NCBI GenBank assembly: GCA_034669965.1
Contig: JAXMOK010000010.1
Span: 1 to 64,000 of the forward strand
Source of the DNA: HXMU1420-13 sp034669965
GTDB taxonomy: Bacteria; Bacteroidota; Rhodothermia; Balneolales; Balneolaceae
Length of the DNA: 64,000 bases
Reading direction: 5' to 3'
Each line of letters opens with the position of its first letter. The first letter of the stretch is position 1. Shown here piece by piece: positions 27,333-36,639 of the stretch. The notes under the pieces are model-generated. The model worked only from the letters and a program-made list of their open reading frames with translations. It was not told the DNA's origin and made no database searches. A program made the position numbers and the translations under genes.

Positions 27333-29574
27333 ACCAAACAGCTTTTTCAAACTGTTCACACTTCTTTTACTAACCTTTTTTATAACGGCTTCATGTGCAA
27401 CTCGTAATGGCATTATGGTTTCTAACATCGACGAGCTTAATGCTGCTGTAAAATCGGCAAAGCCGGGCGATACCATTATCATGGAAAATGGGGTATGGAT
27501 GGATGTAGAACTTCGGCTCAAAGGTGAGGGAACTGCCGAGCAGCCCATCACATTAACGGCTGAAACTCCCGGCGAAGTAATTATTTCGGGGCAATCAAAT
27601 TTGGCTTTCTCGGGGGGGTATTTAGTGGTTTCTGATCTGGTTTTCAAAAATGGGTATACGCCAACAAGCGAAGTTATCTCGTTTAAAACCAGTAAGACTG
27701 ATCTGGCAAATAATAGCCGAGTAACTAATGTAGTGATCGATAATTTTACCAATCCGGAACGATTTGATTCGGATACTTGGGTGGCCATTTATGGTAAAAA
27801 TAACCGATTCGATCACAATTCATTGATCGGAAAAGGAAATCGAGGGGTTTCGCTGGCAATCAAACTAACAACCGAAGAAAGCCGTGAAAATAATCACATC
27901 ATCGAATACAACTACTTTGGCCCACGCGATGTGCTTGGCTCGAACGGTGGCGAAACGCTGAGAATCGGAACCAGTCATTATTCGCTCACCAACTCGCGAA
28001 GTGTAGTAAGCAATAACTACTTCGATCGGGTGAACGGAGAACACGAAATCATATCGAATAAATCGGGCAGAAATGAATACCGTGATAACGTGTTCTTCGA
28101 ATCGCAGGGAACCTTAACCATGCGTCATAGCCAACACACGCTGGTTGAAAACAACTACTTTTTAGGCAACCGAAAGCAAAATACGGGTGGTATTCGCATT
28201 ATCAACGAATACCAAACCGTTCGTAATAATTACCTCTTCGGATTAACGGGACATCGTTTCCGTGGTGCTTTGGTGATCATGAACGGCGTGCCGAATTCTC
28301 CTATCAATCGCTACAATCAGGTAGTGGATTCGTACATGGATAACAACATTGTAATCCAGAGCGACTTCATTCAATTGGCAGCCGGTAGCGACGAAGAGCG
28401 TTCTGCAGTTCCGGTGGGCTCAACCATGAAAAACAATATCTTATTAAGCACCACCAATCTCGTTCCATTTACTATTTACGATGATGTTTCCGGTATCGAA
28501 TTCGAAGGAAATATCATGAACGAAGAGGCCGAAACTCCTTTTGATGAAGGCTTCGAAAAAGTGCCGTTCAACATTCAAACCAATGAGCATGGCCTATGGG
28601 TTCCGGATCAGGAATTAGTAGATCGAATTAATTTTGGTGAGATCAAACTTCCGGTTTCGAAAGAAGAGACCGGTGCGAGTTACTATCCGAAAGATCAGAA
28701 TGATAAATCCTTCGGCGAAGGATCTACCATTGCTGTTGCCCCGGGAACAGATACCATTTTAGAAGCACTGGAAAACAGCCAACCGGGAGATGTCCTCCAG
28801 CTCGAAAACGGTGGCGAATATCTGATGACTAAGTATGCGTATATACATCATCCGGTTTCCATCGAATCTAAGTCCGGCGTAAAAGCCACTATTTACTCAG
28901 AAAAGCAGTCGTTTTTTAAGATTGAAAATGGCGGAGCACTTAAACTTAAAAATGTAATTATTGATGGAGTAGAATCGCCAGATTTGGCAGGAAACAGTGT
29001 TGTAAGCACCAGCAAGTATTCGATGACAAAAAACTACGCGTTGGTGTTAGAAGATGCAGAGGTAGTAGATTTGGATAAAAACCACACTTTTGATTTCCTC
29101 AAATCTTACAAACACACCTTTGCCGATTCGGTGGTGATCAGAAACACGAGTTTCACTAATGTGACAGGATCCATCATGAACTTGGATCACGAAGTGGAAG
29201 ACCTGGAAATTTATAATGTAGAAAACGTCAGGATTCTGAATTCTACCTTTACCGACGTTCAAGGCGCCATCGCAAATATCTATCGTGGTGGAACCGACGA
29301 AAGTACCTTCGGGCCTATCGTGGAAATCGATAATATAGATGTTGAAAACAGCGGAACCGGTAGCAGAAACAAAACCGATGCCACCTTCCGTTTTCATGGC
29401 GTTCAGAAACTGCATTTCTCAAACTCTGAGATTAAAAACAGCGCAACCATCGATCTGCATCTAACCAATGGTGAACCAATTACCATTCTGGAAGATATTT
29501 TATTGGAAGACACGTCACGCCTGAGAAGCAATAATTCGGAGTATAAAGCAACTAACTTAAGGGTTCGAAACTGA
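27316..29574 (+). CDS. PL6 alginate lyase (chondroitinase-B-like), lipoprotein
   Basis: A 752-residue two-domain right-handed beta-helix protein. The lipoprotein signal has its lipobox Cys near residue 27 (FFITASC). The N-terminal catalytic domain carries the PL6 lysine in EIISNKSGRNEY (Lys249) and arginine in LTMRHS (Arg270), matching the Lys/Arg pair of chondroitinase B, with the adjacent GGETLRIG acidic calcium-site region. The C-terminal half (about 470-752) is a second beta-helix. The family is often exolytic or acts on MG/G blocks. It overlaps the preceding gene; ATG 27325 is an equally good start. Confidence 0.92.
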   Translation: MSLMNKPNSFFKLFTLLLLTFFITASCATRNGIMVSNIDELNAAVKSAKPGDTIIMENGVWMDVELRLKGEGTAEQPITLTAETPGEVIISGQSNLAFSGGYLVVSDLVFKNGYTPTSEVISFKTSKTDLANNSRVTNVVIDNFTNPERFDSDTWVAIYGKNNRFDHNSLIGKGNRGVSLAIKLTTEESRENNHIIEYNYFGPRDVLGSNGGETLRIGTSHYSLTNSRSVVSNNYFDRVNGEHEIISNKSGRNEYRDNVFFESQGTLTMRHSQHTLVENNYFLGNRKQNTGGIRIINEYQTVRNNYLFGLTGHRFRGALVIMNGVPNSPINRYNQVVDSYMDNNIVIQSDFIQLAAGSDEERSAVPVGSTMKNNILLSTTNLVPFTIYDDVSGIEFEGNIMNEEAETPFDEGFEKVPFNIQTNEHGLWVPDQELVDRINFGEIKLPVSKEETGASYYPKDQNDKSFGEGSTIAVAPGTDTILEALENSQPGDVLQLENGGEYLMTKYAYIHHPVSIESKSGVKATIYSEKQSFFKIENGGALKLKNVIIDGVESPDLAGNSVVSTSKYSMTKNYALVLEDAEVVDLDKNHTFDFLKSYKHTFADSVVIRNTSFTNVTGSIMNLDHEVEDLEIYNVENVRILNSTFTDVQGAIANIYRGGTDESTFGPIVEIDNIDVENSGTGSRNKTDATFRFHGVQKLHFSNSEIKNSATIDLHLTNGEPITILEDILLEDTSRLRSNNSEYKATNLRVRN

Positions 29575-31817
29575 TGCGGAACACCTTATTTTTACTAATC
29601 ATTGTTGGGGTACTCACATCGTGTGCAACCGCGCAGGAGTTTTCAGGATTGATCCTCACTCAACAAGGCGTTGAGCAAATTCAATCGAACAGAGGCGAAG
29701 CACCACTTTTCGAGCGATCTTTCGACACGATTAAAGCTCAGGTGGATAGCGAAATTGAAGCTGGTTTTGATGTGCCTATACCCAAAGATCTGGCCGGTGG
29801 CTACACTCACGAAAAGCACAAATCGAATTTCTTTTTGATGGAAAAAGCGGGGGTGTTATTCGCAATTACCGGTGATGAAAAGTATGCGAACTACATCAAG
29901 GACATGTTGCTTGAATACGCTGAAATGTATCCGACATTGGATCGACACCCGGCCGAAAGATCATACGCTCGTGGGAAATTCTTTTGGCAATCTTTGAACG
30001 ATGCAAACTGGTTGGTGTATACGAGTCAGGCTTATTCGTACATCTACAATTGGATGGATGACGAAACCAAAGCGCATCTCAATACCAATTTATTTCGCCC
30101 TTACGCAGAGTTTCTGTCTATCGAAACACCGCAATTCTTCAACAGAATTCATAACCACAGTACTTGGGGCAATGCGGCTGTGGGTATGATAGGCTTGGTG
30201 ATGGGCGATGATGAGCTCGTAAACTGGGCGCTGTATGGTTTAGATACCGTAGTTCCTGCCGATCAGGTTAAAGACAACGATGGCGGACTTATACAACTTG
30301 AAGGCCAAAAAGAAGCAGGTTTTCTGGCTCAAATTGATCACGCTTTTTCTCCGGATGGGTACTATACCGAAGGCCCGTATTACCAACGGTATGCAATGTA
30401 CCCATTTTTAATTTTTGCGAATGCTCTTCAAAATGAAAAGCCGGAACTCGGCATGCTGGATTATCGCAATGGCTTGCTAATTAAAGCCGTTTCAGCGATG
30501 GTAAACCAAACCAATGCAGCGGGCGATTTCTTCCCAATTAACGATGCCCAAAAAGGGATGTCGCTGGCTTCTCGCGAGTTGGTAATTGCGGTAAGTATGG
30601 CGTATCACTACGGCGATCAAAATTCCAGTTTGCTAAGCATCATTGAAGGTCAGGGACGTGTACCTATTAACGATGCAGGTTTTTCAGCAGCTCTAGCGAT
30701 CGCACAAGGAAAAGCTACACCAAACTTTAAAAGCAGCGTTGAGTTAAGTGATGGCGCAAAAGGTGATGAAGGAGCTATCGGGATACTTCGCAGCTCGGTT
30801 AAAGCCAACGATATCACGTTGATGATGAAATATGCCAAACACGGAATGGGGCATGGTCATTTTGATCGACTCACATTTTTACTCTATCACGGCGCAGAAG
30901 AAGTTTTTCAGGATTACGGTTCGGCACGTTGGGTAAACATTGAGCACAAAGATGGTGGTGGTTATCTGAAAGAAAATAATACGTGGGCAAAGCATACCAT
31001 TGCACACAATACGGTGGTTATGAACCAAACTACCCAGTTTGAACGCGATGTTCAAACTGCAGAAGATAATCCGGGAACACCCTATTTATTTAAATTAGAC
31101 GACAAAGAAGTTCAAGTGGTAAGTGCTAAAGAACTTAATGCTTATCCTGGGGTGGAGTTGCAACGAACTATGGCCATGATTGCCCTGCCCGATATAGAAA
31201 ATGAAATTATCCTGGATCTATTCAGAATTAAAAATGATGAAGCGGCCACCTACGAACTACCGTTTTACAATGGTGGACATTTGATGAACGCAAGCTTCGA
31301 GTATGAAACCATCAACAATTTGCAAGTGATGGGCGAAAAGTATGGATATCAGCATTTGTGGAAAGAAGCACACGGCGAAACCGATGGTTCGGGAAGCAGT
31401 GTAACATGGTTTAACGGAACCACTTTTTACTCGCTAACCAGCGCTACCGAAAACGGCGATGAAATGATTTTTGGAAGAATCGGAGCGAATGATCCGAATT
31501 TTAATCTCCGTCGTGATCCGGTTCTCATCCACAAAAGAACAGAAACGGAAAGCACACTTTTTGCCAACGCTATTGAGATTCACGGGCGATACAATCCTGC
31601 CGATGAAATTCCTCTCAATTCGTTTAGTTCGGTAGAAAATGTAACGGTTTTAGTGGATACCGAAGCATATTCGGCAGTGCAAATCGAGCTTACCAATCAA
31701 CAGAAATACGTCTTCTGTATTTCCAATCAAGATGCCGGAGAAGAAAGCACGCATTCAATAGAATTTCAAGAAAACGTAGTGGAATGGACGGGTTCTTTTA
31801 CACTGCAAGAATTATAA
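29574..31817 (+). CDS. PL17 oligoalginate lyase (exolytic)
   Basis: A 747-residue protein releasing unsaturated monouronate from alginate oligomers. The lipobox is at LTSC (Cys17). The N-terminal (alpha/alpha) toroid domain has Asn194-His195 in RIHNHSTWGN and the Tyr-rich motif DGYYTEGPYYQRY (261-273). A heparinase II/III-like beta-sheet domain follows, starting near residue 400, with the catalytic-region histidines in GMGHGHFDRL (His427, His429). Length and order match PL17 (Alg17c-type). The start overlaps the PL6 stop in TGATG, so the two are translationally coupled. Confidence 0.93.
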   Translation: MRNTLFLLIIVGVLTSCATAQEFSGLILTQQGVEQIQSNRGEAPLFERSFDTIKAQVDSEIEAGFDVPIPKDLAGGYTHEKHKSNFFLMEKAGVLFAITGDEKYANYIKDMLLEYAEMYPTLDRHPAERSYARGKFFWQSLNDANWLVYTSQAYSYIYNWMDDETKAHLNTNLFRPYAEFLSIETPQFFNRIHNHSTWGNAAVGMIGLVMGDDELVNWALYGLDTVVPADQVKDNDGGLIQLEGQKEAGFLAQIDHAFSPDGYYTEGPYYQRYAMYPFLIFANALQNEKPELGMLDYRNGLLIKAVSAMVNQTNAAGDFFPINDAQKGMSLASRELVIAVSMAYHYGDQNSSLLSIIEGQGRVPINDAGFSAALAIAQGKATPNFKSSVELSDGAKGDEGAIGILRSSVKANDITLMMKYAKHGMGHGHFDRLTFLLYHGAEEVFQDYGSARWVNIEHKDGGGYLKENNTWAKHTIAHNTVVMNQTTQFERDVQTAEDNPGTPYLFKLDDKEVQVVSAKELNAYPGVELQRTMAMIALPDIENEIILDLFRIKNDEAATYELPFYNGGHLMNASFEYETINNLQVMGEKYGYQHLWKEAHGETDGSGSSVTWFNGTTFYSLTSATENGDEMIFGRIGANDPNFNLRRDPVLIHKRTETESTLFANAIEIHGRYNPADEIPLNSFSSVENVTVLVDTEAYSAVQIELTNQQKYVFCISNQDAGEESTHSIEFQENVVEWTGSFTLQEL

Positions 31818-31829
31818 AAATTTTTAGAT

Positions 31830-32204
31830 ATGAAAAGATTAAGCGAAAAATACATCCAAACCGTCGAAATGGAATGGGAAGAATTAGGCGGTGGCGTATC
31901 CCGCAAAATGCTCGGTTGGGATAATCAAATAATGATGGTACAAGTGAAATTTGAGAAAGGAGCGGTTGGTTCGCCACATCATCACTTCCATACACAAACC
32001 ACTTACATCGCTAAAGGTAAATTCGAATTTCATATCGATGGAGTGACGAAAATTGTGCAAGAAGGTGACGGAGTTTACATCGAACCAAACCTTGTGCATG
32101 GCGTTACGTGCTTAGAAGAAGGCATTTTAATCGATGTTTTTGCACCGGTTCGCGAAGATTTTTTAAGCGGTGATTCAGTCTCATATTTCGGGGATAAGAA
32201 ATAG
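31830..32204 (+). CDS. kdgF: KdgF-type cupin, unsaturated uronate linearising enzyme
   Basis: A 124-residue single-domain cupin. KdgF converts 4,5-unsaturated monouronate, the product of exo-lyases, to the linear keto sugar DEH. The metal-binding residues are in SPHHHFHTQ (His50/52/54, Gln56) and VHG (His90). The proposed catalytic residues Asp102, Phe104 and Arg108 sit in DVFAPVRED with exactly the spacing known for KdgF. The gene lies 12 bases after the PL17 lyase that would make its substrate, and ahead of the transporter. No signal peptide, so cytoplasmic. Confidence 0.88.
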   Translation: MKRLSEKYIQTVEMEWEELGGGVSRKMLGWDNQIMMVQVKFEKGAVGSPHHHFHTQTTYIAKGKFEFHIDGVTKIVQEGDGVYIEPNLVHGVTCLEEGILIDVFAPVREDFLSGDSVSYFGDKK

Positions 32205-32218
32205 ATCAGCTTTTAAAA

Positions 32219-32234
32219 CTGGCTAAAAAGCCAG
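32219..32234 (+). other. Hairpin within the alginate operon
   Basis: CTGGCT-AAAA-AGCCAG is a perfect 6-base stem with a 4-base loop in the 68-base gap between kdgF and the transporter. There is no T-run, so it is more likely an mRNA processing or stability element separating the extracellular-enzyme part from the cytoplasmic part than a terminator. Confidence 0.5.
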
Positions 32235-32272
32235 AACACACAGGAATGACTAAAAATCTAAACTAAACGTAT

Positions 32273-33535
32273 ATGAAGGTAAAAAACCTCCGATGGTGGA
32301 TCATCGCATTAATTTGCTTAGCCACCGTAATTAATTATATCGATCGATCATCGCTTTCGATCATGTGGCCGGCCATTTCTGAAGATTTGGGCATGGACAA
32401 CAAAGATTATGCGCTTATTCTGAATGTGTTTTTGGTAGCCTATGCCATTGGCCAATCAGTAACCGGCAAAATGTTCGATAAAATCGGAACTCGAATGGGC
32501 TTCGTAATTTCGATCGGGGTTTGGGGTATCGCAACCGTATTACACGCATTTGCACGTGGTATTCTTAGTTTTTCTTTTTTCCGCGTAATCCTTGGATTAG
32601 GAGAAGCAGGTAACTGGCCCGGCGCCGTTAAAAGTAATGCCGAATGGTTTCCGGTAAAAGAGCGAGCAACTGCACAGGGTTTGTTCAATTCCGGTGCTGC
32701 TCTTGGCTCAATCGTTGCACCACCACTTATCGCTGCACTTTGGGTAGCCTTTGGTTGGGAATGGACTTTCGTAATTATCGGTGCGATTGGATTACTTTGG
32801 ATTATTCCATGGATGGTGATCAATAAGAATTTGCCGTCTAAACACCCTTGGATTACCGAAGAAGAAAAAGAATACATTATCTCGGGACAGATCAATGAAC
32901 AAAAGACCGATGAAGAGGAAAAAAGTCTAACCGCCAGAGAAATACTTTCATACCGTGAATCGTGGGCTGTGTTAATGTCACGTTTTTTTATCGAGCCCAT
33001 TTGGTGGTTATTTGTAGGCTGGATGCCCATTTACCTTGCCGATGTGTACGGCTTCAATGTTAAAGAAATCGGGCTATTTACGTGGGTGCCTTATGTTGGT
33101 GCAGCAGTTGGTAGCGTTACCGGTGGATATTTCGCCGGGAAACTAATGATGAAAGGTGCTTCGGTTGATAAAGCCCGAAAGCGTACGATCACCATTGGGG
33201 GAGTTATCATGTTTTTAGGCTTGGTTGCCACCATTCTATTTGCCGACACTCCACTCAAATTCGTAATCATAGTTTCTGGTGTATTGTTTGGATTCCAATT
33301 TGTGATTTCAAACATCCAAACCATGCCAAGCGATTTATTTAGCGGAAAATCGGTTGGTTCGCTTGCCGGTTTCGGTGGAACCGTGGGGCTAGGTGCCGTA
33401 ATTATTATGAATTTCTTGGTTCCAGTGATCGCAGAAGTTTCATACACACCGATCTTCATCATGATCGCAATTTTTGTACCACTGGGCGTATTCTCGATTT
33501 ACTATTTCGCAAAAGAGATAAAACCAGTTCAATAA
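32273..33535 (+). CDS. MFS transporter, hexuronate/DEH uptake (ExuT-like)
   Basis: A 420-residue major facilitator with about 12 membrane helices. The anion:cation symporter signature is visible near the N-terminus (WWIIALICLATVINYIDRSSLS), with DKIGTRMG in the loop 2-3 region and FRVILGLGEAGNWPGAVK in helix 4, as in ExuT/GudP-type sugar-acid carriers. A charged cytoplasmic loop spans about 195-225. In this position it most likely imports unsaturated uronate or DEH across the inner membrane. Placed between kdgF and the reductase on one transcript. Confidence 0.9.
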   Translation: MKVKNLRWWIIALICLATVINYIDRSSLSIMWPAISEDLGMDNKDYALILNVFLVAYAIGQSVTGKMFDKIGTRMGFVISIGVWGIATVLHAFARGILSFSFFRVILGLGEAGNWPGAVKSNAEWFPVKERATAQGLFNSGAALGSIVAPPLIAALWVAFGWEWTFVIIGAIGLLWIIPWMVINKNLPSKHPWITEEEKEYIISGQINEQKTDEEEKSLTAREILSYRESWAVLMSRFFIEPIWWLFVGWMPIYLADVYGFNVKEIGLFTWVPYVGAAVGSVTGGYFAGKLMMKGASVDKARKRTITIGGVIMFLGLVATILFADTPLKFVIIVSGVLFGFQFVISNIQTMPSDLFSGKSVGSLAGFGGTVGLGAVIIMNFLVPVIAEVSYTPIFIMIAIFVPLGVFSIYYFAKEIKPVQ

Positions 33536-33565
33536 ATTTTAAATACTCACAAAACATTTAATAAG

Positions 33566-34327
33566 ATGACAACAACAGAAAAAGTAGCCATTGTAACGGG
33601 TGCTACGGGTGGCATCGGATTCGAAGTAGCCAAAAGACTTGGAAAAGATGGATTCACCGTAATTCTAAATGGTATCGAAGACGAAGCCGGAGCAAGTAAA
33701 GTTGAAGAACTTTCAGCTGATGGAATCAAAGCTGAATACTATGGTTTCGACGTAACCAACGAAGATGCTGTAAACGAAAACATCAAGGCTATTGGCGACA
33801 AATACGGCAAGATTGATGTAGTAGTTAACAACGCCGGTGGCTTAGGTGGGCGATCACGATTTGAAGAAATGACTACCGAATTCTATCGATTTGTGATGGC
33901 CCTAAATCTGGATTCCACCTTTTTCGTATCCAGAGCGGCAATCCCGTATCTAAAGAAAAGCGACTACGCTAGTATTATCAACTATACCTCAAATGCGGGC
34001 TGGAATGCTGGCGGTCCTGGTGCAGGAATTTATGGAACATCGAAAGCTGGTGTACACGCTATCACTCGAGCCTTGGCAAAAGATTTAGCAGAATATAGCA
34101 TTCGTGTTAATGCAGTGTCTCCGGGCACCATCGACACCCCGTTTCATGCACAGATCAAATCAACTAAACCCGAAGTATTTGCTTCGTGGAAGAACAACAT
34201 CATGCTTGGTCGTTTAGGTCAGCCCGAAGAAGTTGCAGCTGTGGTTTCTTTCCTAGCCAGTAAAGATTCATCGTTTATGACAGCAGAAACGGTTCAAGTT
34301 GGTGGTGGACAAGCACTCGGTATTTAA
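33566..34327 (+). CDS. SDR-family oxidoreductase, probable DEH reductase
   Basis: A 253-residue classical short-chain dehydrogenase: cofactor motif TGATGGIG near residue 12, NNAGG near 90, catalytic Ser/Tyr/Lys in NYTSNAGWN ... YGTSKAG, and PG motif AVSPGTIDTPF. In alginate loci this enzyme (DehR type) reduces the linear keto uronate DEH to 2-keto-3-deoxygluconate (KDG) with NAD(P)H. The assignment rests on position between the uronate transporter and KDG kinase; the fold alone does not fix the substrate. Confidence 0.85.
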   Translation: MTTTEKVAIVTGATGGIGFEVAKRLGKDGFTVILNGIEDEAGASKVEELSADGIKAEYYGFDVTNEDAVNENIKAIGDKYGKIDVVVNNAGGLGGRSRFEEMTTEFYRFVMALNLDSTFFVSRAAIPYLKKSDYASIINYTSNAGWNAGGPGAGIYGTSKAGVHAITRALAKDLAEYSIRVNAVSPGTIDTPFHAQIKSTKPEVFASWKNNIMLGRLGQPEEVAAVVSFLASKDSSFMTAETVQVGGGQALGI

Positions 34328-34353
34328 ATCATAAAAATACAATTGATTAGATA

Positions 34354-35394
34354 ATGAAAAAGGTAGTCACTTTTGGGGAGATCATGCTAAGATTAGCACC
34401 TCCCGGCTTTCTAAGGTTTTCTCAGGCAAATAGTTTCGACGTGGTTTATGGAGGCGGCGAATCTAACGTTGCCGTTTCACTGGCAAATTATGGCGTTCCG
34501 GTTCAATTTGTTACCCGTCTCCCGGATAACGATATCGGGCAATGCGCCTTGATGGAAATGAGAAAACGTGGAGTTGGTACCGATCATATCGCTTTTGGTG
34601 GCGATCGATTGGGGATTTATTTCCTCGAAACCGGAGCAGTTTCCAGAGGAAGTAAAGTTGTTTATGACCGGGCACATTCTGCAATGGCAGAAATCGAACC
34701 GGGGATGATCGACTGGAAATCGGTATTCGAAGATGTTGATTGGTTTCATTGGACAGGAATTACTCCGGCGATTTCACAAGGCGCTGCTGATGCTTGCCTA
34801 GAAGCTGTAAAACTAGCATCCAAAATGGGAGTAACCGTTTCTACCGATCTGAATTATCGCGCCAAACTTTGGAAATATGGTGTTCCATCTGAACCAATAA
34901 TGACTGAGTTAACCTCATATTGCGACATCATTTTAGGTAACGAAGAAGACGCTGAAAAGCATTTTGGCATTAAGCCGGAAGGCTTAGACATCACCAAGCA
35001 AGGCCATGAAGTGAAAGCAGAGGCTTTTATTTCGGTGTGCAAGCAGATGATGGAGAAGTTTCCCAAAGCAAAAAAAGTGATAACAACACTTCGTGGTTCT
35101 ATATCGGCTTCGCATAATACTTGGGCCGGTGTGATGTACGATGGCGAAAAGATGTACGAATCTCCTCAATATCAAATAACGCATATTGTAGACCGTGTAG
35201 GTGGAGGCGATTCGTTTATGGGTGGACTTATTTACGGTTTAATCGCCTACGAAAACGATCCACAGAAAGCACTCGATTTTGCCGTTGCAGCATCGTGTTT
35301 AAAGCATACCATAAAAGGTGATGCCAATTTGGTTACAGTACCGGAAGTTGAAAAAATGTTAAGCGGTGACGCTTCAGGAAGAGTTTCACGTTAA
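34354..35394 (+). CDS. kdgK: 2-keto-3-deoxygluconate kinase (PfkB family)
   Basis: A 346-residue ribokinase-fold sugar kinase. The N-terminal substrate-binding stretch is FGEIMLRLAPPGF...VVYGGGESNVAVSLANYG, and the C-terminal PfkB signature is HIVDRVGGGDSFMGGLIYGL with catalytic Asp in GGGD. It phosphorylates KDG to KDPG. It lies 26 bases after the reductase and shortly before KDPG aldolase, as the pathway requires. Slightly longer than the commonest PfkB kinases but normal for KDG kinases of this group. Confidence 0.9.
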   Translation: MKKVVTFGEIMLRLAPPGFLRFSQANSFDVVYGGGESNVAVSLANYGVPVQFVTRLPDNDIGQCALMEMRKRGVGTDHIAFGGDRLGIYFLETGAVSRGSKVVYDRAHSAMAEIEPGMIDWKSVFEDVDWFHWTGITPAISQGAADACLEAVKLASKMGVTVSTDLNYRAKLWKYGVPSEPIMTELTSYCDIILGNEEDAEKHFGIKPEGLDITKQGHEVKAEAFISVCKQMMEKFPKAKKVITTLRGSISASHNTWAGVMYDGEKMYESPQYQITHIVDRVGGGDSFMGGLIYGLIAYENDPQKALDFAVAASCLKHTIKGDANLVTVPEVEKMLSGDASGRVSR

Positions 35395-35420
35395 GGGTCA
35401 ATCCAATTAAGAAGAGTAGA

Positions 35421-36638
35421 ATGCAACCAACAGTAGCAATTTTATGTGGGGGAGGTCCGGCGCCGGGAATCAATGCTGTAATTAGTACGGTTGCGAAAAT
35501 TTTCATCGCTTCTGATTATAGGGTGCTTGGTATTCACGAAGGGTACAAAGGTCTGTTTGCTGAAAACCCTCGGGTAATCGAATTCGATTTCAAATATGCT
35601 GATCGGATTTTTAATCGCGGTGGGTCTACTTTGGTGATGAGCCGTTTTAAACCAAAAGACGAAGATTTTCACGACCAATTTTTTGTAAAGAATAATGTGA
35701 AATTATTGGTTACCATCGGAGGCGACGATACCGCAGGCACAGCCAATCGGATAGCCAAGTTTCTTGTGAGTAATAATTTGCCGGTTAAAAATATTCACGT
35801 CCCAAAAACAATCGATAACGATTTACCCTTGCCCGACAGACACCCAACTTTTGGTTTTCATTCGGCAAAAGATGAAGGCGTTCGAATCGCTAACACCGTG
35901 TATGAAGATGCCATCACCAGCAGCAATTGGTTCGTGCTTTCTACAATGGGGCGCTCTGCAGGTCACCTCGCTTTAGGGATTGCCTCGGCAGGACATTTAC
36001 CCATGGTGATCATCCCCGAAATGTTTAATAAAACGGAAGCTACGGTAGATAAGGTTGTTAAACTGATGATGAGTTCAATCCTCAAAAGAATGATCCTGGG
36101 CATCGACTACGGAGTGATTCTAATAAGTGAAGGCTTGTTCCACATTTTAAGTGACGATGAAATCCGGAAAACCGGAATCGAACTACATTTTGATCCACAC
36201 GGTCATCCGATATTGGGCGATTTTAGTAAAGCCAATGTGTTTAATACTTTGTTGCAAAATCACCTTGAAGATTTAAACATTGATCTGAAATGTCGTCCTG
36301 TTGATCTGGGTTACGAACTTCGTTGTTGTCGACCCATTGGCTACGATTTAACACTTTGTACTATTTTGGGGATGGGAGTTAAAAAACTATTCGACGAAGA
36401 AATTTCCGGCTGCATCGTAACTGCAAATCCAAAAGGCGAAATAGTTCCTATGTATCTATCCGAATTTGATCAAAATGATGGTGTGATAACTCCTCGTCTT
36501 GTGAATATTGAATCTGAATTCGCTCAACTCTGCTTTCAGAATTTGCACTATGTAACCTCCAAGGATTATGAGGCAGCAAATAATATTGTAGCTGACCCGG
36601 CTGCATACGATTTTAATACAATTCTAAACTGGAATTAA
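35421..36638 (+). CDS. 6-phosphofructokinase, pyrophosphate-dependent type by motif
   Basis: A 405-residue PFK-A-superfamily enzyme with GGGPAPGIN at 10-18, GGDDTAGT at 100-107, PKTIDNDL at 128-135 and STMGRSAGHLALG. Asp after the first GGD (where ATP enzymes have Gly) and Lys before TIDND (where ATP enzymes have Gly) are the recognised markers of pyrophosphate-dependent PFK. Such enzymes are reversible. In this operon it would let triose phosphate from KDPG cleavage run towards fructose-6-phosphate (inference). It sits between kdgK and eda with a 2-base gap to eda, so it belongs to the same transcript. Specificity is predicted from residues only. Confidence 0.85.
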   Translation: MQPTVAILCGGGPAPGINAVISTVAKIFIASDYRVLGIHEGYKGLFAENPRVIEFDFKYADRIFNRGGSTLVMSRFKPKDEDFHDQFFVKNNVKLLVTIGGDDTAGTANRIAKFLVSNNLPVKNIHVPKTIDNDLPLPDRHPTFGFHSAKDEGVRIANTVYEDAITSSNWFVLSTMGRSAGHLALGIASAGHLPMVIIPEMFNKTEATVDKVVKLMMSSILKRMILGIDYGVILISEGLFHILSDDEIRKTGIELHFDPHGHPILGDFSKANVFNTLLQNHLEDLNIDLKCRPVDLGYELRCCRPIGYDLTLCTILGMGVKKLFDEEISGCIVTANPKGEIVPMYLSEFDQNDGVITPRLVNIESEFAQLCFQNLHYVTSKDYEAANNIVADPAAYDFNTILNWN

Positions 36639-36639
36639 C

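Noticed and set aside
27180..27788. Minus-strand 202-codon open frame across the PL7-like/PL6 boundary
   Set aside because: Antisense to two genes with clear motifs; composition looks like a reverse-complement shadow.
32440..33030. Minus-strand 196-codon open frame within the MFS gene
   Set aside because: Shadow of the transporter reading frame; no membrane or family signature of its own.
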